A stretch of 64,000 nt of DNA. It comes from Angiostrongylus vasorum. Taxonomy: Eukaryota; Nematoda; Chromadorea; Rhabditida; Metastrongylidae. The position numbers and the translations under genes were made by a program. Positions 1-11,760 of the stretch are shown here, piece after piece; the stretch's first letter is position 1; each line of letters starts with the position of its first letter. Below the pieces are notes generated by a model. The model did no database searches and was not told where the DNA came from. It saw only the letters and a program-made list of their open reading frames with translations. The stretch spans positions 3,369,501 to 3,433,500 of the forward strand of contig JADANN010000032.1 of NCBI GenBank assembly GCA_018806985.1, read 5' to 3'.

Positions 1-782
1 GGCACTGATAGAAAACTCCTAGCAAATCACCATTTTGCGGATTACCCTTTCATCTTTTTGAGGACTATCAGTGAAGCGGAGACGGTGCTCAATGAACGCA
101 ATAAAGCGAGGAGAAAGATTGGACTGGGCGAATTACCCCTTTCATCTTTTCGAGGACTCTCAATGAAGCGGAGGTGGTGCTCAATGAACTTAATAAAACG
201 AGGGAAAAAACTGGACTGCGCATAAATAGGTCGAATTCCCATTTTCTGAGGAAACTATGGTGTGAAGGTGATCAAATCAAGTAAGAAGATTCTCCGATTA
301 TAGAGACCACCTTGTAAGTATGCCTTGGACATTCAGTGAACATAGAAGAAAACACGAAGGAGAATTATACAGAAGAAGGAGAGCAACATGGGCTGCATTC
401 AGGCCTCTCAATGAAGCCACCGACCAGCTAACAGGGCCAAAACTCCGCGCTCTGCCTTTTTCCATTCAACTGTCCTCCGAGCGTTGTTATGCAGCAGAGA
501 CGTGGACTGATACTCCCGTCACTTGAAGAAGTCTGCGAACCCCCCCCCCACAGAGCGCTTGTACAATGCTTTCTGAAATATAAATGGCACTCATAAGGTC
601 TAGTCGGAATGAGCATCTTACGCCTTCGAAATATATCACTTCTTCGAGATGCAGGAGAATGTATATCGCCAGCGAAAAACAGATGTGTCGGTCACACTAC
701 GATAGTTGGACAAAAAGAACAGTGAAGTGGACTTCAATAGAATCTCGGAAACTGTTAGTGATATTGGTAATAGAAATGTTAG
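1..782 (+). mobile_element. RTE family B fragment (RT core to C-terminus), continues left
   Basis: The window opens inside the reverse transcriptase of RTE family B, at the degraded FADD box. It then runs through the C-terminal region, aligning with 26100-26740 of the better copy (for example GGTCGGTCACA near 26690). Frames are heavily broken. The stretch around the FADD box is doubled in tandem. LINE A interrupts the element at 783, and its 3' part resumes after 2170. Confidence 0.75.
39..218 (+). repeat. Tandem duplication of ~90 bp in the LINE B FADD region
   Basis: Bases 39-126 and 127-218 are near-identical copies: ATTACCCTTTCATCTTTT, then ...AGCGGAG...GTGCTCAATGAAC...ACTGGACTG. Other LINE B copies carry the segment once. 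Confidence 0.85.
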
Positions 783-2170
783 ACGTTATCACCAGCAAGA
801 CCGTGTTATTGTTCAAGGAGGGTGACCTCCACGATATCGGCAACTATCGCCCAATCTGCTCGCTGTCTGTCGTCTACAAATTTTCACTCGAGTCGTCCTA
901 AACAGGGTTGACAGAACAATGGGTGAAGGGCAGCCATGTGAGCAAGCAGGGTTTCGAAAAGGACTGATTACAATAGACCACATCCACACAATAACAAAAC
1001 ACTGAAGTGCCGCGAGAGTACAACAGAACGCACTGTCTCACTTCCATCGATTTACAGAAGGCCTTCAATTCAACTGAGATAGAAGCAGTTATGGAAGCCC
1101 TTGATAGTCAAGGAGTCCCTACTCAGTACATAAAGATTCTTCGTGAGCTGAACAAAAATTTCAGAATGAAACTACCACCACTCTACGATGATATTAACAT
1201 CGACGTCAAAAGAGCGTCTAGGCAAGGTGATACCATCTCGTCAAATTTATTTACCGCCACCTTCCAGAACGTCGTGCAAACATTGGAATGGGATAATATG
1301 GAAGTGAAAATCGATGGTCCGCAGTTACACCATCTTCTCTTTCTGATGATATCGTTCTTATAACACCAAACCCTAACCAAGCGGAACGAATGCTTACCGA
1401 CTTTGTCAAAGCCTGTGGAAAGATTGGTCGTCGACTAAATCTCACAAAAAACGATGTTCATGTGGAACTGAGTGGTTTTGTACGCCCCATTCACGCTGAA
1501 CGGGATGAAAATCTCCGAATACTCCTGCTACGTCTAAGTCTGGAAATATACAAGGTGGACGACTTAGCTCCAGAGTTGAGCAGAAGGAAACGAGCGGCTT
1601 GGGGAGCTTTCAAGCGAATCGAGGATGTAGTGAAGAGAACAAAGAATACCCGACCCCGTCCCCGCCTTTTTGACTCAACGGTACTTCCTGCTTGAACGTA
1701 TGCGTCAAAAAACTTGGTCGCTGTGCAAGCAGGATGAAAGATCACTCAACGTTATTGAACGTGCAGCAGTCGAAAGGACGACGCTATTAGTATCTCGTGT
1801 CACACAACTAAGGGAAGTGATCCGAAGCTTCGGCCTACGTCAAAGATGAGAAATCAAAGATGCCATTCTGTGCGTCAAACAGTCGAAGATAAGGTGGGTT
1901 GGACACGTAATGCGGATGAATGACAACTGATGAACAGGAGCCGTTAGTGACTGGATTCCTCGGGATGTAAACGCACTGAAGGAAGACCACCGACCCGATG
2001 GTCAGAGTTCTTCACGAAAGCCTAAAAGAAAGGTGTGATACTCAACGAGTCCTTAGAGCGAGCAGAACCCAGTGGGCTATTGTTGCACGCGACAGGGAAA
2101 AATGGAAGATATGCCAGTGCTCGCTCGAGTCATTATGCGATCAACGGGGCTACAGGTGATAGAGCTAAAA
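783..2170 (+). mobile_element. RTE family A, 5'-truncated copy inside LINE B
   Basis: This is the reverse-transcriptase half of family A. It begins at the TSKTVLLFKEGDL block, with NYRPIC, the palm motif LTSIDLQKAFNS, a broken FADD box near 1340, then the C-terminal block (AAWGAFKRIED) to the terminal CTACAGGTGATAGAG at about 2165. Several frameshifts and stops break it. It lies in the same orientation as the LINE B sequence on both sides. Confidence 0.85.
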
Positions 2171-2440
2171 CATTATCAAAATATTAATGGAGCAGAATCA
2201 TCCAGAAATTTATGTCTCACACAGACAAAACCTGTGCGACGCTTTGGTTGGATGCGTTGTCAACGTTGCGAACTCGTATGTCACAACTGGCCATTTACCT
2301 GTTTTTTTATGTTTACAGACCGAAACGGGATCACGAAACTCCTCGACCATTACCTCCACCTCCACCACATATAGAGTTAGCAGGATGCGGAACAAAGGAG
2401 GACCACACGTTGAGGGACGCGGTTTTTCATATTTAATACG
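2171..2440 (+). mobile_element. RTE family B fragment, 3' continuation
   Basis: The translated frame TLWLDALS...QLAIYLFFYVYR...RPLPPPPPH matches the family B C-terminus TRWADVFV...QLQLFYRSRY...RTRPPPW. This shows it is the continuation of the element left of 783. Confidence 0.55.
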
Positions 2441-2924
2441 TAAGACCTCAGTAAAGCTGCACATTCTTTTTTAAAGAGCCTTACGTGGTGAAAGATAAGA
2501 CCAGGCACTGATTTCAAGCCTGTTGTTATTCTTCGTCCGTAGCGACGATGCGAATAGGACCCATGCGTGCTGATTAGCTGATTTCGACAAGAAGTTGTCA
2601 AAGTCTTGTTGTTTAAGAACGCCTTGTTAAAATGGCCAATTTTATTCTATCCTTGATTTTCGAGGAATGCAGTTTCAGAGATGTTGCGTCCTTAAGATGG
2701 GACGATGACAGCAGCAAAAGAAAGAAGAAGAAATTACAATGAGGAACTGACAATGTTACTTAGAACCAACGTTTTCACTCTGCACGAATTTCTTTCTTAT
2801 AATAACTCCAGATCATTTCTGGTGACAACTTTACACGTCTACACATGCAGAAATACAAGTAAACAAGCATAGACAGTTACCGAAAGCATACAGAGACGAA
2901 AGAAAAAAAGCGCCTTCTGTTTGA
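2441..2924. other. Intergenic, nothing recognised
   Basis: AT-rich sequence between two LINE B copies. No exon, repeat family or RNA gene was recognised. Confidence 0.5.
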
Positions 2925-5900
2925 ATACTTGGATACTTACTTATTTGGACGGTCCGTCTTAACGAGCTGTGCGGACCCCAGCACATATTCCATTCGTTCA
3001 TTTCTCTCGCATTCGTAGTCCACGGTGGTGGTCTTGTTCGAGCATGGTATCGCTTGCGAGTCTCGTACCGTGATCTGTAAAACAACTGCAGCTGCGGATA
3101 ATGCTGATTAACTTTGTTTACGAACACGTCCGCCCAACGTGTAGGGTCGTCCTGGGGGGACGTTTGCATTCTCTTGGAGTCCACTCTACTCGTGTTTTCG
3201 TCGATCTGTAGTCCGTTCTTCTCATTATGTGACCGGCCCATCTATGTTTCGATATCGATGTATAATCTCCTGGATCTCGAAGATATGACAGATTCCGAAG
3301 GTCAGAGCTTCTTATTCCGGCTAGATATTAAGAGTGCGGGTTATATTTCAGAAGACATCGCTCAAGCGCTCTGTGAGTAGTGGGGAGCATTCTTGACGTA
3401 GTTGAAGTATCAACCCACATCTCCGCAGCATAATAGAGCGCTGGGAGGACCTCAGAATCGAAGAGATGAGCGCGTGTTTTCGGGTCCTTCAGTTGGTCGA
3501 TGGCTTTCTTTGAGAGGCCCGAATGCGGCCCAAGCTGCTCTCCTTCTTTTATCTATTTCGTCCTTTATGTTGTTTTCCATGTTTATTGATCGCCCATGGT
3601 ATACGTACGAGGTGGTCTCTGCAATGAGAGAACCATCCAGTTTGATCTGATCGCCTTCGCACCATGGGTTTTTTCATGAACTGGGTCTACCTTCGATTTA
3701 TGCGAAGTCCAATGTTTTCCCCGCTTCGCTGAGCTCGTTGATCATCATCTCTGCTTCGCTAGTACTTCTTGAGAAGATGACAATGTCGTCGGCAAAACGA
3801 AGGTTTGGTAGGAATTTTCCATCAATAGGTATGCCTTTCTTATCCCATTCGAATGAGTTCATTATCCACTGCAGTGCGGCACTGAACAGCTTTGGCGATA
3901 TTGTGTCGCCCTATCGAATGCCTTTTTCCTGTGGGTATGATAAGAGGTCGATGGAAAGCTGTATTTTCGTAGTGCAGTTCCGATAACAGTCGGGCAGAGT
4001 TCTAATGTAGGACGGGTCCCCTCCTTGGTCGACGAGCGCTGATAGGATTGCATTCGTTTCGACACTGTCAAACGCTTTTTTCATAGTCGACAGAGGTTAG
4101 GACTAGAGGCAGGTGGTATTCCCGACAAACTTCGATGACCCTGGCCACGGTTTGGATGTGGTCCATAAAGCAAAGTCCTTTTCGAAATCTTGCTTGCTCC
4201 ATTGGTTGTGCCTCATCGAGTGTCCTTGCGAAAGGATAATCTTCGGGAAGAGCTTGTAGAGGGCACTCAACAAGCATATCGGACGATAGTTACGAAGATC
4301 GCTTCGGTCACCTGTCTTAGTCAGAATGACTGTGCGCGACATCCTCCACTGGTCTAGGGATTTTTTTTCCTTTTGGGGGATAGGCTCTCTTATAATTTGC
4401 GAGAATTGTGGCCTCCAGCTCTAAGGAAATCGGCGGTGACATTGTCTGGTCCTGGAGCTGTGCCTCTTTTCATGCTTTCTATCGCAACTCGAACCTCTGA
4501 CGGAACAATTCCAGGTGAATTTTCTCCAGAGGGGATATTAGGGTCCGGGATGGGGATTATGGAAGGGAAAAGGTTGGTGTAGAACGTTTCCGCTATTAAT
4601 TCCATATCATGGCGGGAACTTTTGACGATCTCATCTTCGTTCATCAGAGCTGAGAGCGGAACATTATAATCACACAAGTCCTGACGGCATTTTTTTCAGA
4701 CTGCTTTTTTTCTGCTGCTTCCATTAGTTTCTTCTGCTTGTACCGTTGTAGATCTTCTTGCAAAGCCATTCTTCAGCCAGCTGGCATTTATAACTAGCCA
4801 TGTCAAACGTGTTGCAATAGGATCAAGTTTCAGTTCCCTTCTCTTTTCGAGCAACTCCTTAGTAGTGACGGAGATGCGATCCGATCTTCTTGCTTGAGGA
4901 ACTGAGGCGAATTCGGCACAGCTTTTCAGTCCTTCGACAAACAGCTCGTAGTCTTCGGTCGGGCCTTCTTTAATCTGTCAGTCACGTTTGGATAGGACGC
5001 CGTTCAGAATCTCTTCGTTGTATACAGCTAAACTTTTTTCCTCGTGGTTGATGAAGAGAGTTCTTTTCCAGCTTGTGGCTGAATCGAATCTTCGCGCAAA
5101 GAAAGAGGTGATCGGAACCAGTACAGAATGACGGGACTACCGATGTGTCAAGTACGCACCATCTTCTGTTTTTCAGAATATGGTCGATCTCCGCATGACC
5201 ATGCCGTTGGGAGACTCGCGTGTCCGGCAGCGGCTTTCTTCTTCTGGAAAAACGAGTTCCCATGGAAGAGACATGCTGCTGACCGGAGGTCTGCGAGACG
5301 GCTCCTATTCTCATTTCCTTCTCCTAATCCGAAATTTCCGATCCTATATTCGCTCTCGTTGGCCTGTCCTATTCTGGCATTGAAGTCTCCGACAACAGAT
5401 TTATGGTATGCTTTATCATTGCGGATGACTTCCTCTAAATGATAGTAGAACGCATTTAATTCGTACTCATCAGCTGCGTCGGTCGGTGAGTAGCAGTTAA
5501 TGATAGTGATCTTCTTATGATGCGACAGTTGAAGACGGAGGACGGCTATGCGATGGGAAAAGGATCTCCTGTGAGTCGACGAGATGGACAATGGACGGGT
5601 GGACGACAAAGCCTACGCCGTCGACATTTCGTGACGGGACCATTTCTCCACGGATCACAAGGATCCCGTTGTTTAGTTGGCGTATATCGGTCTTCTTGAT
5701 TCTTGTTTCTTGTAATGCGACCACATGAAATTTAATGCGATCTGCGGCTACAAGAAGGGCGTGAAGATCGGCGTCTGCGGAGAATATTCTGGCATTATAC
5801 GTGCATAGTAAGACAATCTCCATGGCGTGTCGTGCGTGCGTACGTCAGGATCCGGTTCCAATGACGTCCTGCCTAACCCGAGATTTTCTGGCCTCTCACC

Positions 5901-6105
5901 GGTCGTCACACCGCCTGACGTCATAGACGGAAGCACCCAGTGTGCGGGGGTACTGAGGCTGGCCTATTGCTGGTCGTGCAACTTGATCCTCGCTGGAGTC
6001 CTGACGTAACCTTACAAGGGCGTATCCAGGTCTTCACCACGATGTGAATGAGAGGGAGGTGTATTTTCGGCGACGAATCCTTCGCTCGGTCTTCCCTACT
6101 CAAAC
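2925..6105 (-). mobile_element. RTE family B, near-full-length defective copy
   Basis: RTE-type LINEs encode one protein with an AP-like endonuclease followed by reverse transcriptase and insert by target-primed reverse transcription. Reading the minus strand: endonuclease start [17 protein letters not shown] (5823), [18 protein letters not shown] (about 5400), the RT block NYRPICLLSALYKLF (about 4290), the FADD-region block (about 3800) and the C-terminal NEWNMCWGPH (about 3000). It ends in an AAGTAAGTATCCAAG-type tail at 2931. At least six frameshifts or stops make it non-functional. The 5' untranslated part extends to about 6105, next to an S1 insertion. Confidence 0.9.
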
Positions 6106-6119
6106 TTGGTCTGCTTGAA

Positions 6120-6494
6120 TACTAAAGTTATTGAGTTAAAGTTATTGAGATATTTGTAAAAACTCCTGACCGCAGGTGTCTGCGGTGGGGAACGAACGCG
6201 CTATTGTCTTTTCCGGGGAGTAACGCGTTCACCACCACACCATGCGGGTCCTTCGTTTCGCCTGTCTCTCAGCTAGTTCTAATCGAGCTGTGCTATCAGC
6301 AAACACCCGTCACCGGGACTGATCTGGGGAGCCCATATCGGCATTGAACCCAGTTAAGCTGAGGCTGTAGTTGAATTCACAGTATTTTACTTTTTATTTC
6401 CTGCCTTCTACACTTTCGTGGCTGTATTTCGCGTAATAACCTACTGTAAAAAAGTATGGAAGGCAGAAATTAAAAAGTAAAATATTAAAGTTAT
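6120..6494 (-). repeat. S1 repeat with 12-bp target-site duplication
   Basis: The body (6132-6482) is flanked by TACTAAAGTTAT (6120-6131) and TATTAAAGTTAT (6483-6494). It holds the family block around GCGGTGGGGAACGAACGCG; its complement carries box-B-like CGCGTTCGTTCCCC and box-A-like TGGTGTGGTGG. The right end is a hairpin (6385-6482) whose arms are AGTATTTTACTTTTTA and its complement. Confidence 0.75.
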
Positions 6495-6801
6495 GTCACG
6501 GGTTTGTTAAAACAATATTCACGTTTAGTAAAGGGTGCTCATAAAGCATCGTTTACTTGCAACGTCTACACTTCTCTTATTTCCCGTCCTCGTCTACGGA
6601 CCTACAAATCCGCTTTGAACGTCGCATGATGTCGTTTCTCAAAGCATTCGGCAGAAGGCTCAATTTTTCGGACCAACTTTTCCATATTTTTTAAGTACAC
6701 ATGTGGTTAGAAGTAAAAAAAGTAAGGTATTACAGTATGAATTAAAGGAATATTAAAAAAACCATATTAAACTCCCAATTATCCACATAAGGGGAACGAA
6801 T
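6495..6801. other. Intergenic, nothing recognised
   Basis: No coding or repeat signal was found between the S1 copy and the gene end at 6802. Confidence 0.45.
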
Positions 6802-7090
6802 TTAGTTGTTCTTCTCAGAATCATTGAACTTTTTTTCTTCAACCCTTCTCGTTTGGTGATTTCCATCAAGAGTTTCCAGAGCAGCGGTCGACTTAGTGTC
6901 ATTTTCCAGAGATTCTTCAGAAGAGTACGTGGACTGAGCGAATGAATCTACCTAAGAACGATAAGCACGGCAGGATTACATAAGTATTTTCAAGAAAACA
7001 CCACGATATAGCCGAGTCCCGTCACGGTTTTCTCCAGCAAAAACGCCTCAATGCTGAAACAAACGAGCATGGCGATCGTGACACTGTTGC
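6802..7090 (-). CDS. 3' end of a membrane protein gene (last two exons)
   Basis: The last exon (6951-6802) follows the acceptor TTCTTAG and encodes VDSFAQSTYSSEES..., a 49-residue hydrophilic C-terminus ending NDSEKNN and TAA. It joins in phase, across a 50-base intron typical of nematodes, to an exon (about 7090-7002) reading VTIAMLVCFSIEAFLLEK then TVTGLGYIV, which resembles a transmembrane segment followed by a loop. A possible earlier exon near 7230-7290 reads DLYLPQQLFIQY. I do not recognise the family. Further 5' exons were not found before the duplicated block at 8300, so this may be a remnant. Confidence 0.42.
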
Positions 7091-8300
7091 TTCAAGTCCT
7101 GTCACTTCTGATGACAACGGTTACTTTCATTTCAGAGAAAGAAAACTACTGAATAAACAACATTTTCAATAAAGTTACTTATGAACCTCGGCTAGCTTAT
7201 CACTGAAGGAACACGTATTGAATGAACAGCTGCTGCGGCAAATAGAGATCACTGTATGTCGTGACGCTACCACTCTTATCTTAGAGCATACATCTCACCA
7301 CAATTCAAATATTTATTCATGAACAGAGCCAGTCGATAATCGGCGACAAATCTTTCTCGTAATAGTTGACACTGGGTCAGGATTGTTTGCTTTCGTAATG
7401 AATATGGGATAATTCCGCATCATTCTCATTTCGACTGAAGAGCGCGGGACTTATAGTAATCAATTCCTTTACCAATTTTACGAACTCGGTGGTGTGAGAG
7501 CTTTGGTGAGCCCGGAGAGGGATAGAAGCACCACCGTACTCGTGATGATTGGCATTATTACCACTATGCTATCATCGCCGTATAACGGATATGGGAACTA
7601 ACATAATTCAACTATAAAGCTTCATAATTGCCGTACGTCACTCTACCACGTTCTGAAGACAATCGTCATTTTCCGGCTGGCAAAGCATATTTGCTCGCAT
7701 ACGCACGTAAATCAACGCACAACCTATGAATTCTGGTGCTTCCGACAACAAACTTTATTGTTTTTTCAGGTTCCTGATTCGCTCGAACTTTTTGTTAGTA
7801 AGATGAACGATGAAGTTGATCAACATCCACACAGCGCGATTGATAAAAAGTCCACTTAGTTCAAATAACTTTGTATTACCATTAGTCTCTAAGTGTTGGT
7901 GTCAAGAATTATGAGCGAAAGGGAATAGACTGTATAGTTGAAGATGATCTGAAAAGTTCAAAATCAGAAGACAGTAGGAATTTTTCGCTCTTCATTTGCT
8001 ATTTCTTACCAAGCCAATAAGTGCGAACAACCAGAACGCATATTCGAAGACAAGTCCACCAGGAGAAAATGGCGCTAAATTACTTCTATTGAATTAAGAA
8101 ACAGTGAAATCCTAAACCGAAAGCTATGTGACCATTAAGAAATCATTAAAACATATGAACTACTAGGTGAACGGAAGGGGGTTCTTCTGTGACAAGTCGC
8201 GGACAGAGGAGCCCATCTCTTCATCTATGCAAGAGCAAACAACGGAACATGCATTGGTTTCTAGCACAGTTTCTGTTTTTCTAATTTCTTCTGATCCGAT
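7091..8300. other. Unassigned; possible upstream exons of the 6.8 kb gene
   Basis: No transposon match was found. A possible minus exon lies near 7230-7290. A tRNA-like GGTGTGAGAGCTTTGGTG stretch near 7490 may be an old SINE. Otherwise nothing is supported. Confidence 0.35.
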
Positions 8301-8920
8301 AATGTTAACCCAAATGTCGCATTGGCTGAATATGATTCTATTGGGGCGGAAAAGTAAGCCTTCTTAGAATTGTCCGAGAAATCGATGAAGTTTTACTTTA
8401 CGTAGTAAGGTCCACGGCGTCCTGCAAGGCTTGAGGAAAGTTTTATGATCTTTTCTAGAGAGAAAATGGACGAGTTTACCTGTACGATTTTTCACCGGAA
8501 TTCTTCATAAATGTCGCCATGTCGTCAATGAGTAGCAGAGTCCATTCATGCCGAATGAGACGATGATGTTATCGAGGAAGGAATACATAGACGACGACAC
8601 TGTTTTATCAATCACATCCTCCCGTAGGTAAAAACACCAAGTAACTCAATTTAAGAAACTTCGAGGATACTAAGAGGTTTATAGATATTCCACGCTCTCG
8701 TCTTATATAACTTTTTATATAGCTCCGTTATATAACTGTTACGGTAGTGATACAGTCAAACTTGGAAGAGGTCTGTAATGGTACGATGCGTACAACTACA
8801 TCAATACTTCATTTCACTATTTCCTTTCAAGCACACTGAATACCATTCACTGTTCTGAGCAAAAATACATCTAGTCACATGGCATACGAAAATTCCAAAA
8901 CACAGAAAAAAAAGTCTTAC

Positions 8921-9041
8921 ATATCCCTAGGATCACATTCATAACTGAAATGGGACGAAACTGTTTGCCTGTCACCATTGGTTTGCTTTCGAAAAGTAGT
9001 GTTGAATCGAGAGAATGCAGCATTTCGTATACGTCGATACT
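8921..9041 (-). CDS. Exon-like coding block in duplication copy 1
   Basis: Between the acceptor GATTTCAG and the donor GTAAGA the frame reads SIDVYEMLHSLDSTLL, then MVTGKQFRPISVMNVILG. The second copy of this segment (24355-24455) keeps the same frame in altered form (VVTGKRF..ISIMNMI) before LINE B interrupts it. Other blocks conserved in frame on the minus strand are EALNQCQMYYR near 11100-11170 and a partly shared HINHPREVLRW near 11460. I could not assign a family; a divergent P450 was considered and not supported. It may belong to a duplicated gene fragment or an old element. Confidence 0.35.
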
Positions 9042-9269
9042 CTGAAATCGAACCAATCCATCATAACTGCAAATATTTGAAGGCCGTTTTCGTTGGCATA
9101 AAGAAATGTCGGACAACAGTTAAGCTCCTTAGTGATTGTAAGAAAAACACGTAGATGAAAGATAAAGAGCAAAGCTTTCTGCATAGATCAGTCACGCAGC
9201 GATACAACATACTTTCAACTCCTTCTGTACATTCGTAGTGGTAAGTGCATGCATATTTGGCATATACAG

Positions 9270-9450
9270 TGACTTACGCTGGGCTACCGGTGAATCAAGC
9301 CAGTAATGTTATCCTCCTAGACAAGTCTGGTACCATCACACTGACCCCCGAAGTGACGGAGGGCTTCTTAGGCGCGTGGGGTGGGATATAGTGCGCTAAG
9401 GTTTCCATGTGCAGCTGCCATGCTGAAGTGTAAACGCAAGAGAATTGGAA
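9270..9450 (-). repeat. SINE D copy, shared by both duplication copies
   Basis: GACAAGTCTGGTACCA and the degraded tRNA-like head place it in SINE D. It matches 27240-27425 in copy 2, where GGATCGAACCAATGACC preserves a box B. Confidence 0.6.
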
Positions 9451-11279
9451 ATTTGATTTAGAGCTTACGTACTTGTGGTTTATATTGTTTATTGAGGATT
9501 ATGAGGAGATGTCTAGGTACTTTACTTTTCATCTATCACCTAAGATTAGGCCTGTGTCTCATTGTATTCGACATTTCATTTTTCAAACGATCAAGCTTGC
9601 CTATTTTCCATACGTCACCAAACCTTGCAGTCGTTTTCCACATTTTCGTGGTGCTTGAAAGTCGATCCTATTCTACAACACTGCACAATTCCAATGGACA
9701 CGATGTGGCTGGTTCTTTGTCGTTCTGTGGCATTTTTTCTATTGATGTAGATGTAACATTTTCCACAATTTTTCACTTAAAATTCAAAAATGCTCACGGT
9801 TCCGTTTTACTTCACTGCACAAGCTTCTGTTACATGCTTTCTACGCCTTGTATGAGATTGCAACGTCTTTCTTTTTTGTTTTCTTCAGTTTTTCTCTCTG
9901 GCAAGTGATTCTGGTGTGGAAGAACTTATCTGCTTTGCATTTCCGATGACATCTAAGTGCTTCTTCTTCCACAGTCAGCTTAATTGTAGATCGACTGGGC
10001 AATAAGTGGAATCCCACCGTTGTCGTGCTGGGGTCTGACAGAAGCCGAAGCATTGTCAGATTCTAGTCACGAAACCTATGTCGATATTCTTTTTTTGAAG
10101 TGTTCATCTTTAGAAATACTAGAAAAGTTCAAATGATCGCTAATAGAAGATTGCGTAGACGATGAAACAGACCCTATGTTTACGTTTATTATGGAGAATT
10201 CAAAATATTCAGACAGAAAGCTGTTAGCTTTGTAGAAAAAAGAGCCATAAATAGATAGGAGTTCGCGTCGTTTAGTGTTTCTATTCTTGCTGTTTCACTT
10301 GTTAGATTGGAAACTAAACAGGCACCTCTTAGTATTCATAAAAGTGTTGGAATCCACGAGATTCGTAGATGTCTACTGGGAAGAGAAACCTACCAATAAC
10401 TATCAGAATAATCAGTGAGCAACACAGCCCTGAAATCCAGAGGATAACTGCTTGGTCGGAAGTGATACACAAATGTGGCCGAAAGTAAGCACCTATTGCA
10501 GTTCAAAAACAAACCACTACCTATTTCTATTCATTTCGGAGATCGTTCATGCAATGTGGGTTTCCTCATCTTCTGCCGCATACGAAATTCTTAAGTCACA
10601 TTTTAAATTGACTTCTTGGAAGGCGAATTATCTTGAAAAGTTTGCACGCCACATTTCCGGCATTCAATCGTTTCGGAATAAAGCTTATTGCAAACTAAAA
10701 ACGTTTGGAACAACTTTGTTGTTAAATATACCACCCAGCTTTTCAATATACACCGACAGAAAGTTAAGGTAATGAAACAGCTTGAGCTGGAATCTCTCCA
10801 GTTGAAAAGTGAGAAGAAGAATAGCCTTCCGTTGGCAAGGGAGATCACTTTTGCAGTTCCGGCAGTGACCAAGTAATAATTGAAGAAAATTTATGCGAGT
10901 GGAAAATGTGTGGACTGAGTGAAAAACGAACATTTATTGATTAAAGAAGTGAGAAACTGCTATATATTGACAATAACTCTAAATGGCCAATACAGTAACA
11001 GAAATACGTAAAACCTAAGGCATGGAAATGCAGATGTAATTTTTGGAAAGAAACTAGACTCCACAATGCTGCTAATCTCATGAAGTGCACGGATTCCAGG
11101 AATATGATGAGATGTCTTGAGGTAGAAGGCAACGGTAGTACATCTGACATTGATTTAGGGCTTCCTAAGATACAAGTCGATAACATTCGCCAGTAACTCC
11201 CAGGACCGAATTTCTGCTAGTCAAGGAATTAATCAAATAATTCACTATATTCTTGGTGAGGAAACACGAGCTTGTTAGC

Positions 11280-11370
11280 GCATTCTTCATTTACGAAAAG
11301 CTGACGCTTCGGCTGATTTCTCTTTTCTCAAGCCTGGAAAGATGACGTTGACTACAATCTACGTATCGAA
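11280..11370 (-). repeat. Penelope-like 3' motif remnant
   Basis: The minus strand reads TTTCCAGGCTTGAGAAAAG, then CCGAAGCGTCAGC. This resembles the TTTTCAGGTTCTGAAAAAGG...CCGAAACGTCAGC motif at 31210-31256 and those following the GIY-YIG fragments. A weaker counterpart lies at about 29510-29590. Confidence 0.4.
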
Positions 11371-11489
11371 ATACCTTACCTACTTCGCATACTTATCGCT
11401 TTCTGAGAGTCTTCCACTGAGTATTTCACGAGTAGACCAACGCAAGACTTCACGTGGATGGTTAATGTGCCTCCTTCTCATCGAAATTT

Positions 11490-11760
11490 ATTTCATTTAA
11501 TTTTATTTTAAATGACTCGTCTTCACGTCCACTGGGCTGATCCCAGCACTTCTCACATTCGACTCGTTTCCTCGCATCCATTGTCCACAAAGATCTTCCA
11601 ACTTTTAGGTGTGGCTTCGGTTGTTGCTTGAGGGTTTTCATTTCATCTTGAGATACTAATTTATCGACAGCGGAGAGATGGAAGGATTGCTGAGCGTGAT
11701 GCTCAGGATCGAATTCACATGTGTTGCACGATACCAATGACAAAGTGCTATACGAACCCA
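11490..11760 (-). repeat. SINE E copy
   Basis: The minus-strand order is a tRNA-like head (box-B-like GAATTCGATCCTGAGC near 11705), then a body with AAGCAACAACCGAAGCC and GAGAAGTGCTGGGATC, ending near 11495 in AAAATAAAATT. The same body is seen at 17445, 32755, 49640 and 53030. Confidence 0.65.

Larger units (their letters stand above)
8300..11495. repeat. Segmental duplication, copy 1
   Basis: About 3.2 kb aligns colinearly with 23770-24455 plus 27008-29790, for example AACTCAATTTAAGAAACTTCG, GGTAAGTGCATGCATATT, TTTAGTGTTTCTATTCTTGC and TTCACGTGGATGGTTAATGTG. Divergence is substantial (many substitutions and small indels), so the event is old. This copy lacks the LINE B and S1 insertions found in the other. 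A SINE D copy (9270-9450) is shared by both and so predates the duplication. Confidence 0.88.

Noticed and set aside
2072..2474. Three overlapping plus-strand ORFs as genes
   Set aside because: They read through the LINE A 3' end and the decayed LINE B C-terminus.
6132..6482. S1 as a classic MITE
   Set aside because: Some copies have inverted ends, but truncated copies with 10-15 bp direct duplications of varying length fit reverse transcription better.
8921..9041. Cytochrome P450 exon
   Set aside because: A vague resemblance to a nematode P450 internal block, but no heme-binding Cys motif or other P450 exon was found nearby.
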